This document shows positions 37,913 to 46,774 of a stretch of 64,000 nucleotides of DNA, one piece after another. A model generated the notes under the pieces. It worked only from the letters and a program-made list of their open reading frames with translations. It was not told the DNA's origin and ran no database searches. Made by a program: the position numbers and the translations under genes. Positions within the stretch are counted from its first letter, which is position 1. Every line of letters begins with the position of its first letter. The stretch lies in contig NZ_JBHYGG010000168.1 of the NCBI RefSeq assembly GCF_051859125.1, positions 1 to 64,000 of the forward strand. The letters are read 5' to 3'. The DNA is from Gemmata sp051859125. GTDB taxonomy: Bacteria > Planctomycetota > Planctomycetia > Gemmatales > Gemmataceae.

Positions 37913-38965
37913 CTACTTCGCCTTTCCCGCCCCGCTGAAGAGAGACCGAATGCGTCGCCGAAGGCCACCGTATCGATTGAACAGCGTGTGCGACCAGATG
38001 CGATAAATGTGCTCGTCGCGGAGCGTCGCACGGATCTGGCGAATCAGCACCGGGAGACCGCGACTAAACGGCCGCGGGTTCTCGGAGTACAAGGCCGACA
38101 GTTGCTCCCACTCCTGGGTCGAGTAGCAGGTAGACGTGTGGCACGTCGCTAAGCCAAACTCACCCGCCTCGATCCGGGGAGGAAGTCGGATGGCCAGATC
38201 GCTGGGTTCTGCAATGAAAAAGTTCGCGAGCATACTCCGCTCGCTCAGCCACAGATTTGTTGGAGTCGGAACCCGAATCGAGGCTTTCCGAGCAATCCGA
38301 CCGCCATACTGGCGCAGACAGGCGAGCCACAGGTATTGCTCGGGAGCTTGGTCGCACGCTTGGCCCCCCCAGACGGCGGCGAAGACCATCGGTGTGCGGG
38401 GCGTACAGGTAAATCGTGGGCCGGTCGATGAACTGTTGATTCCTCGGGGCGACCTGGACACCAACTCCGCGCACCAGAATCGGGTCACGTCCTCACGGAG
38501 GCCGAACATGAAGATGTCGCTGGGGTGGAACAGCCACGGAGAGCGTTCGGGATTCCGAGTGAAGTGCCGGCACGTCAAAATTCGTTCTCGGAACACCCGC
38601 GGCTCGCTCGGTCTGGGGCACATTGTGCTTCGCGAGTACCACTCCAGGAATTGCGCTCCACCGAGACGGGTATCACTCCGCAACTTCATCGCGTACCGTC
38701 GCGTAGCCAGTGCGAGGCCGCTGCGGGTGGACACAATTTGCCGGTTGACGTTGTTCGTTTTGCCCGGTGTCGGAATCGGCCCCGGATCATCGTTCTCAAC
38801 GAGTACGTCAGGCGTGAGCCCGGTGAGATCCGACCCCTTCCACGTTGAGAGGATCACTTCCGCGCCCGGCAGGTGCCGCCGCACGGAATCGAGGACGGAC
38901 GCAGTGACGATCGGGACCACTGGCCCCTGAACGACCACCGAGACTTCTGGGGGTCCGACCGTCAC
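37913..38965 (-). CDS. WavE-family transferase (paralogue 4)
   Basis: A 350-residue WavE-like protein from GTG 38965 (GTGA overlap with the Wzt gene). Motifs: EVSVVVQGPVVPIVTASVLD, PGAEVILSTWKGSDLTGLT, VNRQIVSTRSGLALATRRYA and MKLRSDTRLGGAQFLEWYSR. It is most similar to the product at 35690-36652. Codon choice is noticeably less GC-rich at third positions than in its neighbours (many AT-ending codons after about residue 150), a possible sign of a different origin or relaxed constraint. Confidence 0.8.
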   Translation of the reverse strand: MTVGPPEVSVVVQGPVVPIVTASVLDSVRRHLPGAEVILSTWKGSDLTGLTPDVLVENDDPGPIPTPGKTNNVNRQIVSTRSGLALATRRYAMKLRSDTRLGGAQFLEWYSRSTMCPRPSEPRVFRERILTCRHFTRNPERSPWLFHPSDIFMFGLREDVTRFWCAELVSRSPRGINSSSTGPRFTCTPRTPMVFAAVWGGQACDQAPEQYLWLACLRQYGGRIARKASIRVPTPTNLWLSERSMLANFFIAEPSDLAIRLPPRIEAGEFGLATCHTSTCYSTQEWEQLSALYSENPRPFSRGLPVLIRQIRATLRDEHIYRIWSHTLFNRYGGLRRRIRSLFSGAGKAK

Positions 38966-40275
38966 CTTGGAACTACTGCCCTGACGGTGGCAACAGGACG
39001 AGAACCGCTGTGGGAGTCTGATGTTGGGGTTCCGGGCTCCCCCGCGAGCGGCAATGGCACCCATTGCCAATCGGGTCGAAGGACATCCGTATGGTGCTGA
39101 TAGCGCCTTCCGAGCCCCGACACGTTTTCGAGCGCGAAGAGTAAGCGGCCCTGATCCTGAATGACTCGCCGGACGTTGTGAATCCCAAGGTCGAACACAA
39201 CTGTGTATCGGCCGGCGGCAAAGATGTCCGGGGGGATCACGAGTTCCCAGCAATATTCGCCGGCCGGCGACTCCGTCGGGGGCGGGGTTTGCACGTCGTC
39301 CACGGCGGTGTACACGAGGCGCTGCTGGAACTGGTTGTGAATCTCCACCGCACAAATGAAGCCGAGTATCGAACGGCGGAGCTGGTATCGAACGCGAATT
39401 CGAAGCGGTTCGTCGGTCCGAAACGACCCGTCAGCGGCCCCGCTCACCGACGTTTCGAGCAACCGGACATCTTCGTCGCCCTCGTCGCCTTCCCAACGCA
39501 CTGCTGCTTCGTCGTCGGCCGCTGCGAGGTAATCCCCCACCACCTCCCGAGCAGTTCCCACCCGCAGAACTCGCCCCTGCTTGAGATGCACGCCGCGGTC
39601 GCAGAGGGTCGCCACCGCCTGCATGTTGTGGCTGACGAACAGCACCGTGCGGCCGCCCCTGGCGACCTCGCCCATCTTGCCGAGGCACTTCTGCTGGAAC
39701 TGGGCGTCGCCGACCGCGAGCACCTCGTCCACGATCAGGATCTCGGGCTCCAGGTGGGCCGCGACCGCGAACGCGAGGCGGGTGTACATCCCGCTGCTGT
39801 AGTGCTTCACCGGGGTGTCGATGAACTTCTCCACCTCCGCGAACCCGACGATGTCGTCGAACTTCGCCCGCACCTCGCTCCGCCGCATCCCGAGGATCGC
39901 GCCGTTCAGGTACACGTTCTCGCGGCCCGTCAGCTCGGGGTGGAACCCGGTGCCCACCTCCAGCAGGCTCCCCACGCGGCCGTGGATGTCGGCCGTTCCC
40001 TCGGTCGGCTCGGTGATCCGCGACAGGATCTTCAGGAGCGTGCTCTTCCCGGCCCCGTTGCGGCCGATGATGCCCACCACCTCGCCCGGCTTCACCTCGA
40101 AGGACACGTCCTTGAGCGCCCAGAACGGCGGCGGTGCCTCGGCCCGCCCGCGGCCGAGGAGCCCGCGGAGCGGGGACCAGTTGCGGAGTTGCTCGCCGAG
40201 CGTGTTGTACGCCGGCCGGCCGCCCAGCCGGTACTCCTTGCCGAGCCCCTCGACCCGCACGACCACGTCACTCAT
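38962..40275 (-). CDS. wzt: Polysaccharide ABC transporter ATPase with C-terminal carbohydrate-binding-type domain
   Basis: A 437-residue Wzt-type protein. The ATPase shows Walker A GRNGAGKST (71-79), signature YSSGM (159-163), Walker B ILIVDE (179-184) and the switch His in FVSHNM. From about residue 250 a beta-sandwich follows (VRLLETSVSGAADGSFRTDE, IRVRYQLRRSILGFICAVEI and a C-terminal VFDLGIHNVRRVI strand), the part that in O-antigen transporters recognises the chain end. So the exporter probably checks a capped glycan; capping may be the job of a methyl- or WavE-transferase here. It sits with the permease downstream of a methyltransferase. Confidence 0.9.
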   Translation of the reverse strand: MSDVVVRVEGLGKEYRLGGRPAYNTLGEQLRNWSPLRGLLGRGRAEAPPPFWALKDVSFEVKPGEVVGIIGRNGAGKSTLLKILSRITEPTEGTADIHGRVGSLLEVGTGFHPELTGRENVYLNGAILGMRRSEVRAKFDDIVGFAEVEKFIDTPVKHYSSGMYTRLAFAVAAHLEPEILIVDEVLAVGDAQFQQKCLGKMGEVARGGRTVLFVSHNMQAVATLCDRGVHLKQGRVLRVGTAREVVGDYLAAADDEAAVRWEGDEGDEDVRLLETSVSGAADGSFRTDEPLRIRVRYQLRRSILGFICAVEIHNQFQQRLVYTAVDDVQTPPPTESPAGEYCWELVIPPDIFAAGRYTVVFDLGIHNVRRVIQDQGRLLFALENVSGLGRRYQHHTDVLRPDWQWVPLPLAGEPGTPTSDSHSGSRPVATVRAVVPR

Positions 40276-40278
40276 CGG

Positions 40279-41124
40279 TCACACCACGTCGGCAAAGGTC
40301 TTCTCCATCCGCTTGAAGTAATACAGCCCGCCGGCGAGCAGGACTGCGACCACGGCGGCGGACACGCCCATAAGCCCCCAGTCGGGGGCGTCGGTGCCGA
40401 GCAAGGCCCACCGCGTGCCCTCGATGACCCCGGCCATCGGGTTCAAACCGTACAGGGTGCGGTACTGCTCGGGGACGATGCTCGCCGGGTACGCCACCGG
40501 GCTGACGAACAGCCAGAACTGTGTGAGGAACGGGATCGTGTACCGCACGTCGCGGTACTGCACGTTCAGGGCACTCAGCCACAGCCCGATCGCCAGCGCC
40601 GTCGCCACTGCGAACAGCGTGAGGACCGGTAGCGCGAGGATCGCGGCCGTCGGCACGACGCCGAACAGCGCCATCGCGATCAACACGAGCACCAGGGTGA
40701 CGCCGAAGTCGACGAGCCCGGACAGGACCGACGCGACCGGGACGATGAGCCGCGGGAAGTACACCTTGGTGATGAGCCGCTGCTCGGCCACAAGGCTGTT
40801 GCTCGACTGGGTGAGGGCGTAGGCGAACAGTTGCCACGGGAGTAGGGCCGCGAGGACGAACAGGGCGTACGGCTGGCCGTCCGACGGGAGCTTGCCGAGC
40901 TTGCCGAAGAACACGGCGAACACGGTCATGGTCGCGAGCGGCTGGAGCACGGCCCACGCGACCCCGAGGGCCGTCTGCTTGTACCGCAGCTTGACGTCCC
41001 GCAAAGTGAGGAAGAACAGCAGCTCGCGGTACCGCCACACCTCGGCGAGGTTCACGGCCCGCCACCCGCCGCTCGGGCGGATGCGGACGACTTCGGTCGG
41101 TGCGGGGCCGGCCGGGGTGTTCAC
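40279..41124 (-). CDS. wzm: Polysaccharide ABC transporter permease
   Basis: A 281-residue ABC-2 type membrane protein with six hydrophobic segments. The family motif is visible: LRDVKLRYKQTALGVAWAVL, then FFGKLGKLPSDGQPYALFV, LVAEQRLITKVYFPRLIVPV and the PMAGVIEGTRWALLG helix near the end. It pairs with the ATPase 3 nt downstream to export the finished or growing glycan across the inner membrane. The start is GTG 41124 (GTGA overlap); the frame continues upstream only as shadow of the methyltransferase. Confidence 0.88.
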   Translation of the reverse strand: MNTPAGPAPTEVVRIRPSGGWRAVNLAEVWRYRELLFFLTLRDVKLRYKQTALGVAWAVLQPLATMTVFAVFFGKLGKLPSDGQPYALFVLAALLPWQLFAYALTQSSNSLVAEQRLITKVYFPRLIVPVASVLSGLVDFGVTLVLVLIAMALFGVVPTAAILALPVLTLFAVATALAIGLWLSALNVQYRDVRYTIPFLTQFWLFVSPVAYPASIVPEQYRTLYGLNPMAGVIEGTRWALLGTDAPDWGLMGVSAAVVAVLLAGGLYYFKRMEKTFADVV

Positions 41125-41891
41125 GCGGCCCCCTTCGGTCGGCACACGAACCACGCCTGGCTGCTCGCCAGCCCGCCGAGCCACCCGAGCGGGGAGAAGT
41201 GCGTCGCGTCGAGTGTCAGGTGGTGCCGGACCCGCTCCCGCAGCGCCCGCCAGTTGAACCCGTAGTGCGACAAGGACTCGGCCCCGGGCGGGCCGTACAC
41301 GGGCCGCGGCAGAGTGGTGCCCTTCCCGGCGGTGAGCATCTTCAGCGCGTTCAACGGGGTGTAGGTCTCGTAGTACCTGTAGTCGCTCAGCCCGCGCCAC
41401 GCGGCCGCCGTTCGAACGGCGTACTTGAGGAGGAACGGCGGGCCGGTCTCGACGGGCACGCTGATGACGACGCGGCCGCCGGGCTTGCAGAGTCGCCCCA
41501 GGTCGGCGAGCACCACCTCGACGACCGGGGTCGGGCAGTGCTCCAGGGTCTCCATGCAGGTGACCACGTCATACGCCCCGGCGTGCTCGGGTGCGGCGAG
41601 GTCGCGGACGTGGGCGAACCGCACGCCCGGGCGGTCCGCGAACCGCTCGGCGCAGTCGCGGAGTTGGTCCGCGGCCACGTCGGCACCGACCGCGGTCCCG
41701 ACCCGGTCCGCGACCATCGCGAGGAACGTCCCGTCCCCGCACCCGTAATCGAGCAGTTGCCCCACCGGGCCGGTGCCGATGAGTCGCCGGGCCGTCTGGA
41801 ACCGCGCGCCGTGGCTCCAGGCGATGACGGAACTCTTGCAGTTGAGCTGCTTCTCGTAGTAGTGCCCGGTCTTCGTAGCGATCTCGCTCAC
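41121..41891 (-). CDS. SAM-dependent methyltransferase
   Basis: A 256-residue class I methyltransferase. Motif I is GQLLDYGCGDGTFLAMVADR, then GTAVGADVAADQLRDCAERF, the motif VVTCMETLEHCPTPVVEVVL and LGRLCKPGGRVVISVPVETG. The N-terminus has KTGHYYEKQLNCKSSVIAWS, a stretch seen in sugar/lipid-linked methyltransferases. Starting at GTG 41891 it overlaps the upstream glycosyltransferase (GTGA). Next to the Wzm/Wzt pair it is a candidate for the terminal methylation that signals chain completion. Confidence 0.87.
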   Translation of the reverse strand: MSEIATKTGHYYEKQLNCKSSVIAWSHGARFQTARRLIGTGPVGQLLDYGCGDGTFLAMVADRVGTAVGADVAADQLRDCAERFADRPGVRFAHVRDLAAPEHAGAYDVVTCMETLEHCPTPVVEVVLADLGRLCKPGGRVVISVPVETGPPFLLKYAVRTAAAWRGLSDYRYYETYTPLNALKMLTAGKGTTLPRPVYGPPGAESLSHYGFNWRALRERVRHHLTLDATHFSPLGWLGGLASSQAWFVCRPKGAA

Positions 41892-43027
41892 GTCGCCTCC
41901 CCGACGGCGCGGAGGAAGGTTCGGGCCATCACGTCCCAGGTGTCGGCCCGCAGCGCCTCGGAGAACGGTGCGACGCGGCGGCGGAAGGCGTCGGGTTCGT
42001 GCCGCCAGTGTCGGAGCCGGGCCGCGAGGTCGGCGGCGCTCTCGGGGTCGTGCAGGAGCAGGTCGGCGAGGTCCGCGGGGTAGCGCTCGGCGACCCCCGC
42101 CCCGGCCGAGACGATCGCGGGCAGCCCGCAGCAGAGCGCCTCGTGGACGCCCAGCCCGTAGGCCTCGTACCGGGTCGGCGACACGAGCGCGTCGGCGGCC
42201 CGGAGCAGGTCCGGCACGTCGGAGCGGAACCCGAGGAAGCGGATGCGGTCGCCCAGGCCGGCGTCGGCCGCGCGTCGCTCCCAGAGCGGGAGTTCCGCCC
42301 CCCGCCCCACGACGACCAGGACCGCGTCCCAGTTCGGCGACTTGCTCAGCTCGTGCCACGCGGCGAACACGGTGTCGAACCCCTTGCGGCGGTCGCCGAG
42401 CGCGCCGACGAACGCCACCACGGGGCGGTCCGCGGGCCACCCGAGCCTCGTTCGCAGCGCGGCTCGGTCGGCGTCGGACGCGGGGTGGAACTTGGCGGCG
42501 TCGCACCCGTAGTAGACGGTCACCGCCCGCTCGGGCCGGACCCCGAGCCGGTCGATCACGGCGCGGCGGGTGACCTCGGAGTTGCAGACGACGACGCGGG
42601 CGGCATGAACCGCCCGGCGCTCCTCGCGGCGGTTCATGCGGTCGGTGATCCGGGCCTTGAGCCGGTTCCGCCACGACCCGGCGGCGGTGGGCCGGTACGC
42701 GGCGTGGACGTAGTGGATCCAGTTCACGTCGGCGACGAGCGCGTTGCCCCCGTTGACCACGACCCGCCCCCCGGTCGCGAGGCGCGCCTGCCCCGCCCGC
42801 CGCCCCGCCCACGCGAGCGGGAACCGGCCGAGGGAGTACGCGCCGAGCGGCTTCGGGACGGTGCGAACGGTCACGCTGGGCCGGGCCGCGAGGTCCGGGG
42901 CCACCCGGTGCGCGACGAGTTCGACCGGCCGCCCGCTCGCCGCGAGGTACTCGGCCAGCGCGTAGTTCGCCCGGTCCATCCCGCCGGTGGTGACGAAGTC
43001 GCCGGTCACGAGCGTCCACCCGGTCAC
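41888..43027 (-). CDS. GT4-family glycosyltransferase
   Basis: A 379-residue GT-B enzyme with TLVTGDFVTTGGMDRANYAL, VVNGGNALVADVNWIHYVHA, PVVAFVGALGDRRKGFDTVF and EX7E in TRYEAYGLGVHEALCCGLPA. It starts at GTG 43027, overlapping the ligase stop (GTGA). The acceptor domain lacks a membrane-association patch, so it probably works on lipid-linked intermediates in the cytoplasm. Confidence 0.88.
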   Translation of the reverse strand: MTGWTLVTGDFVTTGGMDRANYALAEYLAASGRPVELVAHRVAPDLAARPSVTVRTVPKPLGAYSLGRFPLAWAGRRAGQARLATGGRVVVNGGNALVADVNWIHYVHAAYRPTAAGSWRNRLKARITDRMNRREERRAVHAARVVVCNSEVTRRAVIDRLGVRPERAVTVYYGCDAAKFHPASDADRAALRTRLGWPADRPVVAFVGALGDRRKGFDTVFAAWHELSKSPNWDAVLVVVGRGAELPLWERRAADAGLGDRIRFLGFRSDVPDLLRAADALVSPTRYEAYGLGVHEALCCGLPAIVSAGAGVAERYPADLADLLLHDPESAADLAARLRHWRHEPDAFRRRVAPFSEALRADTWDVMARTFLRAVGEAT

Positions 43028-44400
43028 CGGCGGTCGGCCTCCGCGAACGCGGTGTAGAGTGCGGCGTTGAGCACCCAGAACATCATCCCGCTCTGGCTCA
43101 GGAACGTGCTGTACCCGGCGGTGCTGATGAGGACCGACACGTCGTACCCGGCGACGACCGCGGCGAGTGCGGCCGAGGCATTGTCCCGCAGGGTGAGCGT
43201 GAACCGCACCGCGTGGGCGATCGCCCCGCCGATGGCCGTGTACCCGGCGAGCAGGAGCAGGAGCCCGCCGTCGTACACCCACGCGGTCGCCTGGATCTCG
43301 GCCCACAGCGGCGGGGAGTCAGGGTTGGTGGGGGTGCCGAAGTACACGAACATCATCCCGTACCGCCCGAGCCCGGCCCCGAGCGGGTGCGCTGGCAGAT
43401 CCTCGGTGAGCGTCGATTCCAGGAAGTGCCCGCGGTTGGCGTGGTACACCTTCCCAGGGTCGTCGTCGAGGAGCGTGGCGAACCGGTCGGTCACGCCGGT
43501 GCCCACGGCGGCGGCCCAGGCGAACGCCCCGACCGCGGCGGCCGCGGCGACCCCGGCGATCCCCGTGGCCCGGCCGACCTGCCCCCGCACGGCCAGCGAC
43601 GCCACCAGCCCCGCGATGCTGAGCGCCGTGACGACCAGTGTGGAGCGGACGTGCGACAGGTAGATGCAGAACAGGCCGACCGGCACGGACGCGGCCCCGA
43701 GCGCCTTCGGCACCACGCCCCGCGCCCCGAACAGGAGGACCCCGACGAGCGCCGCGAAGCTTCCCGAGCCGGCCGCCCCGCCGGGCGAGTCGGTCAGCCC
43801 GGCCGGCCTGTAAACTTTCGTACCATCACTCAGTTCGACCATCAGCCCGTCCGCGTTCACGCCCGACATCTGCTTGACGAACTCCGGGTCCGGGGCGAAC
43901 CGGCCCGGGTCGTACACCTGGAGCACGCCGACCGCGGCGCTGAGCGTGTGGAACGCCCAGAGCAGCAAGATCACGTTCGCGAACGCGAGCGGGGTGACCG
44001 CGATCCGCGGCACCCAGAACACCGGGCACCAGATCGCGAGGTAGAACACGACCGTCGCGACGCCGGCGGTCGGCGTGTTAAGCCCGGGGTGGAGGAGCCC
44101 CAGGGCGAGGACCGCGAGGAGGAGCACGACGAGCGGGGCCACCGGGTGCCGCCGCCCGCCCGCGGGGACTGCCACCAGCAGGCCGAGACTGACCGCGAAG
44201 GTCCCGATCCGCAGGAGCGTCCGCCCCGGCCCGAGCCCGGGGACCAGCAGCGCCGTTTGGAGCACCATCTGCAAGCCGACGAACCCGTACAGCCACCACG
44301 GAGATGCGAGTCCCAGGGCTCCCGCGGCACCCGGCAGCGCGGCGGCCGGGCTCCGGGTTGCGACCGCTGCTCCAACGGACGTGATGTGCGGGAGTGCCAC
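43024..44400 (-). CDS. O-antigen ligase/polymerase-like membrane protein
   Basis: A 458-residue polytopic membrane protein with about eleven hydrophobic segments and a large periplasmic loop after residue 150. The Wzy/WaaL-type motif is visible: RGHFLESTLTEDLPAHPLGA followed by GLGRYG. Such proteins either polymerise repeat units or attach the polymer to its carrier. Finding one beside an ABC exporter (which does not need Wzy) suggests attachment of the exported chain, or a second polymer. The start is GTG 44400, sharing its G with the TAG of the previous gene. Confidence 0.8.
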   Translation of the reverse strand: MALPHITSVGAAVATRSPAAALPGAAGALGLASPWWLYGFVGLQMVLQTALLVPGLGPGRTLLRIGTFAVSLGLLVAVPAGGRRHPVAPLVVLLLAVLALGLLHPGLNTPTAGVATVVFYLAIWCPVFWVPRIAVTPLAFANVILLLWAFHTLSAAVGVLQVYDPGRFAPDPEFVKQMSGVNADGLMVELSDGTKVYRPAGLTDSPGGAAGSGSFAALVGVLLFGARGVVPKALGAASVPVGLFCIYLSHVRSTLVVTALSIAGLVASLAVRGQVGRATGIAGVAAAAAVGAFAWAAAVGTGVTDRFATLLDDDPGKVYHANRGHFLESTLTEDLPAHPLGAGLGRYGMMFVYFGTPTNPDSPPLWAEIQATAWVYDGGLLLLLAGYTAIGGAIAHAVRFTLTLRDNASAALAAVVAGYDVSVLISTAGYSTFLSQSGMMFWVLNAALYTAFAEADRR

Positions 44401-45569
44401 TAGGTCCGAACGCCCCCGTAGATTGCCAGACTCCGCTCGGCCATCGCCCCGTGGTCGAACTCGGCGGCGGCTCGCTCTCGCCCGCCGGCCGCGAGCCGCG
44501 TCCGCAGATCTGACTCGACGAACAGCCGGTCTGCCGCGGCCGCGAGCGCCCCGGGGTCACCGGGCGGGACCGTCAGCCCCTCCTGCTCGTGCCGACACAC
44601 CCACGGCACCCCGCTGCCCGGGATCGCGGTGTTGATGACCGGGCAGCCCGCCGCCATCGCCTCCACCTGCACGAGGCCGAACCCCTCGCTCCGCGCGACA
44701 CTCGGGAACCACAGCGCCGTCGCCGCCCGGTACGCGCCGACCACCTGGTCGGCGGATGCGTGCCCGTGGAACGCGACGCGGTCCGTCACGCCGAGGTCGG
44801 CCGTCAGCGCCCGCAACTCGCCCTCCATCGGGCCGGTGCCGATCACCAGGAGCCTACCCGGAACCGATCGCATCGCCTCGACTGCCACCCGAAACCCCTT
44901 GTAGTAGATCAATCGACCCACGCAGAGCCACAGGGGCGACCCGTACTTCAGTCGCAAGTCCCGCTCGGTGGCTAGCGCGGCCGGGCTCGGGTCGCGGAAC
45001 GGGGTCAGGTCGATCCCGAGGGGGAGGACGTCGACTTTCGAACGGTGCCCCTGCAACAAGGGAGACCCATCAACGTACCCAGGGCTATCCGACAGGATCC
45101 GGACGGCGCGGCGGTACACGGCCCCTTCCAGAGGGCGGATCAGGTGCTTGAGGAGGCGCTGGCGGATGATGTCGCTGTGGTGGGTGACTACGAGCGGCCG
45201 GGCCGCGGGACAGGCGAGGACGCCGAGCATCATGGTCACGTTCGGCGTGTGCAGGTGCCAGACGTCGGGCCGCCACCGCACCAGTTTGCGAAACGCGCCG
45301 GGAAGGCCCGGAACGACGTCGAGCTTGGCCACGTTCGCCACGCGGCCGACCCGCGTGACCCGCACCGGGCCATCGCACTCCTCGCGGTCGTGCGTCCGGG
45401 TGAGCCGCTCGAAGGTCGCGTCGCGGCCCGAAGCGTCCGCGTGGTTGACGACCAGCACCCGGACCTCGGCCCCGAGCGCCGCCTGCCCCCGGGCGAGGGT
45501 CCGCGTGTGCTCCTCGATTCCCCCCGGCGACGGCGGGTAGTACTTGCCGAGGTGGGCGATTCGCAGCAT
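44400..45569 (-). CDS. GT4-family glycosyltransferase
   Basis: A 389-residue GT-B enzyme from ATG 45569 (the frame stays open further upstream, but the homology begins LRIAHLGKYYPPSPGGIEEH). Other motifs: HHSDIIRQRLLKHLIRPLEG, LPLGIDLTPFRDP, LCVGRLIYYKGFRVAVEAM and EX7E in ARSEGFGLVQVEAMAAGCPV. It is the first gene after the NusG-like regulator, 195 nt away, so it may be the initiating transferase of the branch; that is inference. Confidence 0.87.
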   Translation of the reverse strand: MLRIAHLGKYYPPSPGGIEEHTRTLARGQAALGAEVRVLVVNHADASGRDATFERLTRTHDREECDGPVRVTRVGRVANVAKLDVVPGLPGAFRKLVRWRPDVWHLHTPNVTMMLGVLACPAARPLVVTHHSDIIRQRLLKHLIRPLEGAVYRRAVRILSDSPGYVDGSPLLQGHRSKVDVLPLGIDLTPFRDPSPAALATERDLRLKYGSPLWLCVGRLIYYKGFRVAVEAMRSVPGRLLVIGTGPMEGELRALTADLGVTDRVAFHGHASADQVVGAYRAATALWFPSVARSEGFGLVQVEAMAAGCPVINTAIPGSGVPWVCRHEQEGLTVPPGDPGALAAAADRLFVESDLRTRLAAGGRERAAAEFDHGAMAERSLAIYGGVRT

Positions 45570-45762
45570 TCGGGTCGACAGCGGGTAACGCTCCGCGAGC
45601 CTCGCGCCCGGCCCCAAGAGGCCGTCGAGTCCGCCCGCATGTGTCTCGGGGTGCGATCCCGTTATAACGGTGCCACTGCCCAGAGTGAACTCACAACTCT
45701 CGATTCACTCGAAATCGACGCTAGTTCGGTAAAGCGTCAATCTGATTAGGCTCACGACGCCG

Positions 45763-46290
45763 TCAAATGACGCGCTGGACCATCCGCTCATCGATCTCAG
45801 CTTCGAGTCGGGCACCCAGGAACGACACTTCGATCACGAGCACCCACCGGTTGGGTTTGGCCCGGAGCACGCGCCCTTCGTGTCCGGCGAAGGAGCCGCC
45901 CGTGATCCGCACCGCCTCGCCGACCCCGCCGACGAGGCGCTCCTGAACCAGGTGACGGTCCTTGAGCAGGTCCGCAATGCCCCGCAACTCGATCCGCAGA
46001 GCCTCGCGGTCGGGCGGCCGCAGCACCTGGGCCACCCGCGAGCGCGTGCCCGGACTGAGGAGCTTGCTCGTCAGAAAGTCCGGCTCGGAACAGAACACGT
46101 AGCCCGAGAACACGGGAACGATGGCGGCCCGCCGCTTGCCGTGCGAGGTCGTGAACCGGGTCATCAGGGGGAGGAAAACCGGGATCCGAGCGGACGCCAG
46201 GGTTTCGGCCAGTTGCTTCTCCCACCGCGCCGATGTTCTGAGGGCCGCCCACGCTTCGACCCCGACCGGAAAGGGAGTTTGTTCGCTCAT
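45763..46290 (-). CDS. NusG-paralogue (RfaH/UpxY-like) transcription antiterminator
   Basis: A 175-residue protein from ATG 46290. The NGN domain is complete: EAWAALRTSARWEKQLAETL, ARIPVFLPLMTRFTTSHGKR, the short strand AAIVPVFSGYVFCSE and LAQVLRPPDREALR-like helix. The C-terminal part has a KOW-type ending (GEAVRITGGSFAGHEGRVLR and RWVLVIEVSFLGARLEAEID). It heads a run of 25 same-strand genes (20709-45569), the position of UpxY, LoaP and RfaH in capsule and antibiotic operons. It should bind RNA polymerase and suppress termination over the 25-kb transcript, working with a recruitment signal in the nascent leader. A candidate promoter is at 46367-46396. Confidence 0.87.
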   Translation of the reverse strand: MSEQTPFPVGVEAWAALRTSARWEKQLAETLASARIPVFLPLMTRFTTSHGKRRAAIVPVFSGYVFCSEPDFLTSKLLSPGTRSRVAQVLRPPDREALRIELRGIADLLKDRHLVQERLVGGVGEAVRITGGSFAGHEGRVLRAKPNRWVLVIEVSFLGARLEAEIDERMVQRVI

Positions 46291-46774
46291 GCCGCCCCAC
46301 GTGTTACCTGGGTTCCTGAACACTGTTGAGAGCTGCGGGGGAGAGGGCTTTTTGCGGCCCAGCACCATGCTACCCCGCCTGAGTGTGCCGCAGCAATGGT
46401 ATGCCGGCACGCGAATCCGACGCACCGCGGGGCCGTTGTTGCGATCTAGGGGGACCCGTCCTTCATGCGGCACCCCGCGACGACCCCGCACGTACTGGAG
46501 ACGGCCGATCCCGTTTGACTCGGAACTATGGCCCGGCCACTCCGCCGCACGATGGAACAACGCCGCGACCTGTCGGCGGCCGCAGACCGGTCTGGCAATC
46601 AATTGTACTAGCGGTGCATCTTCCCTCGCTCCTGCACCCCTCCCCACCTCAACGAACAGCCCGACCGCGGGAGGTCGTGTGCGGGGTCCGTCCCCAGTCA
46701 CGCCCTGGAAACGGGCGGTCGCGTGTGGGAACATGGCACGACAACAGGTTGAGTGAGTTCTCGGGGAGTGAACT
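46291..46774. other. Divergent intergenic region of the polysaccharide operon
   Basis: About 480 nt between the minus-strand NusG-like gene and the plus-strand LRR gene. It must carry promoters for both directions. One promoter candidate is described; no protein-coding frame is convincing. Confidence 0.3.
46367..46396 (-). promoter_or_regulatory. Candidate sigma-70-type promoter for the NusG-led operon
   Basis: On the minus strand TTGCTG (46391-46396) and TAGCAT (46367-46372) are separated by 18 nt and lie about 75 nt upstream of the antiterminator start. The match is partial, so this is a proposal only. Confidence 0.3.
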
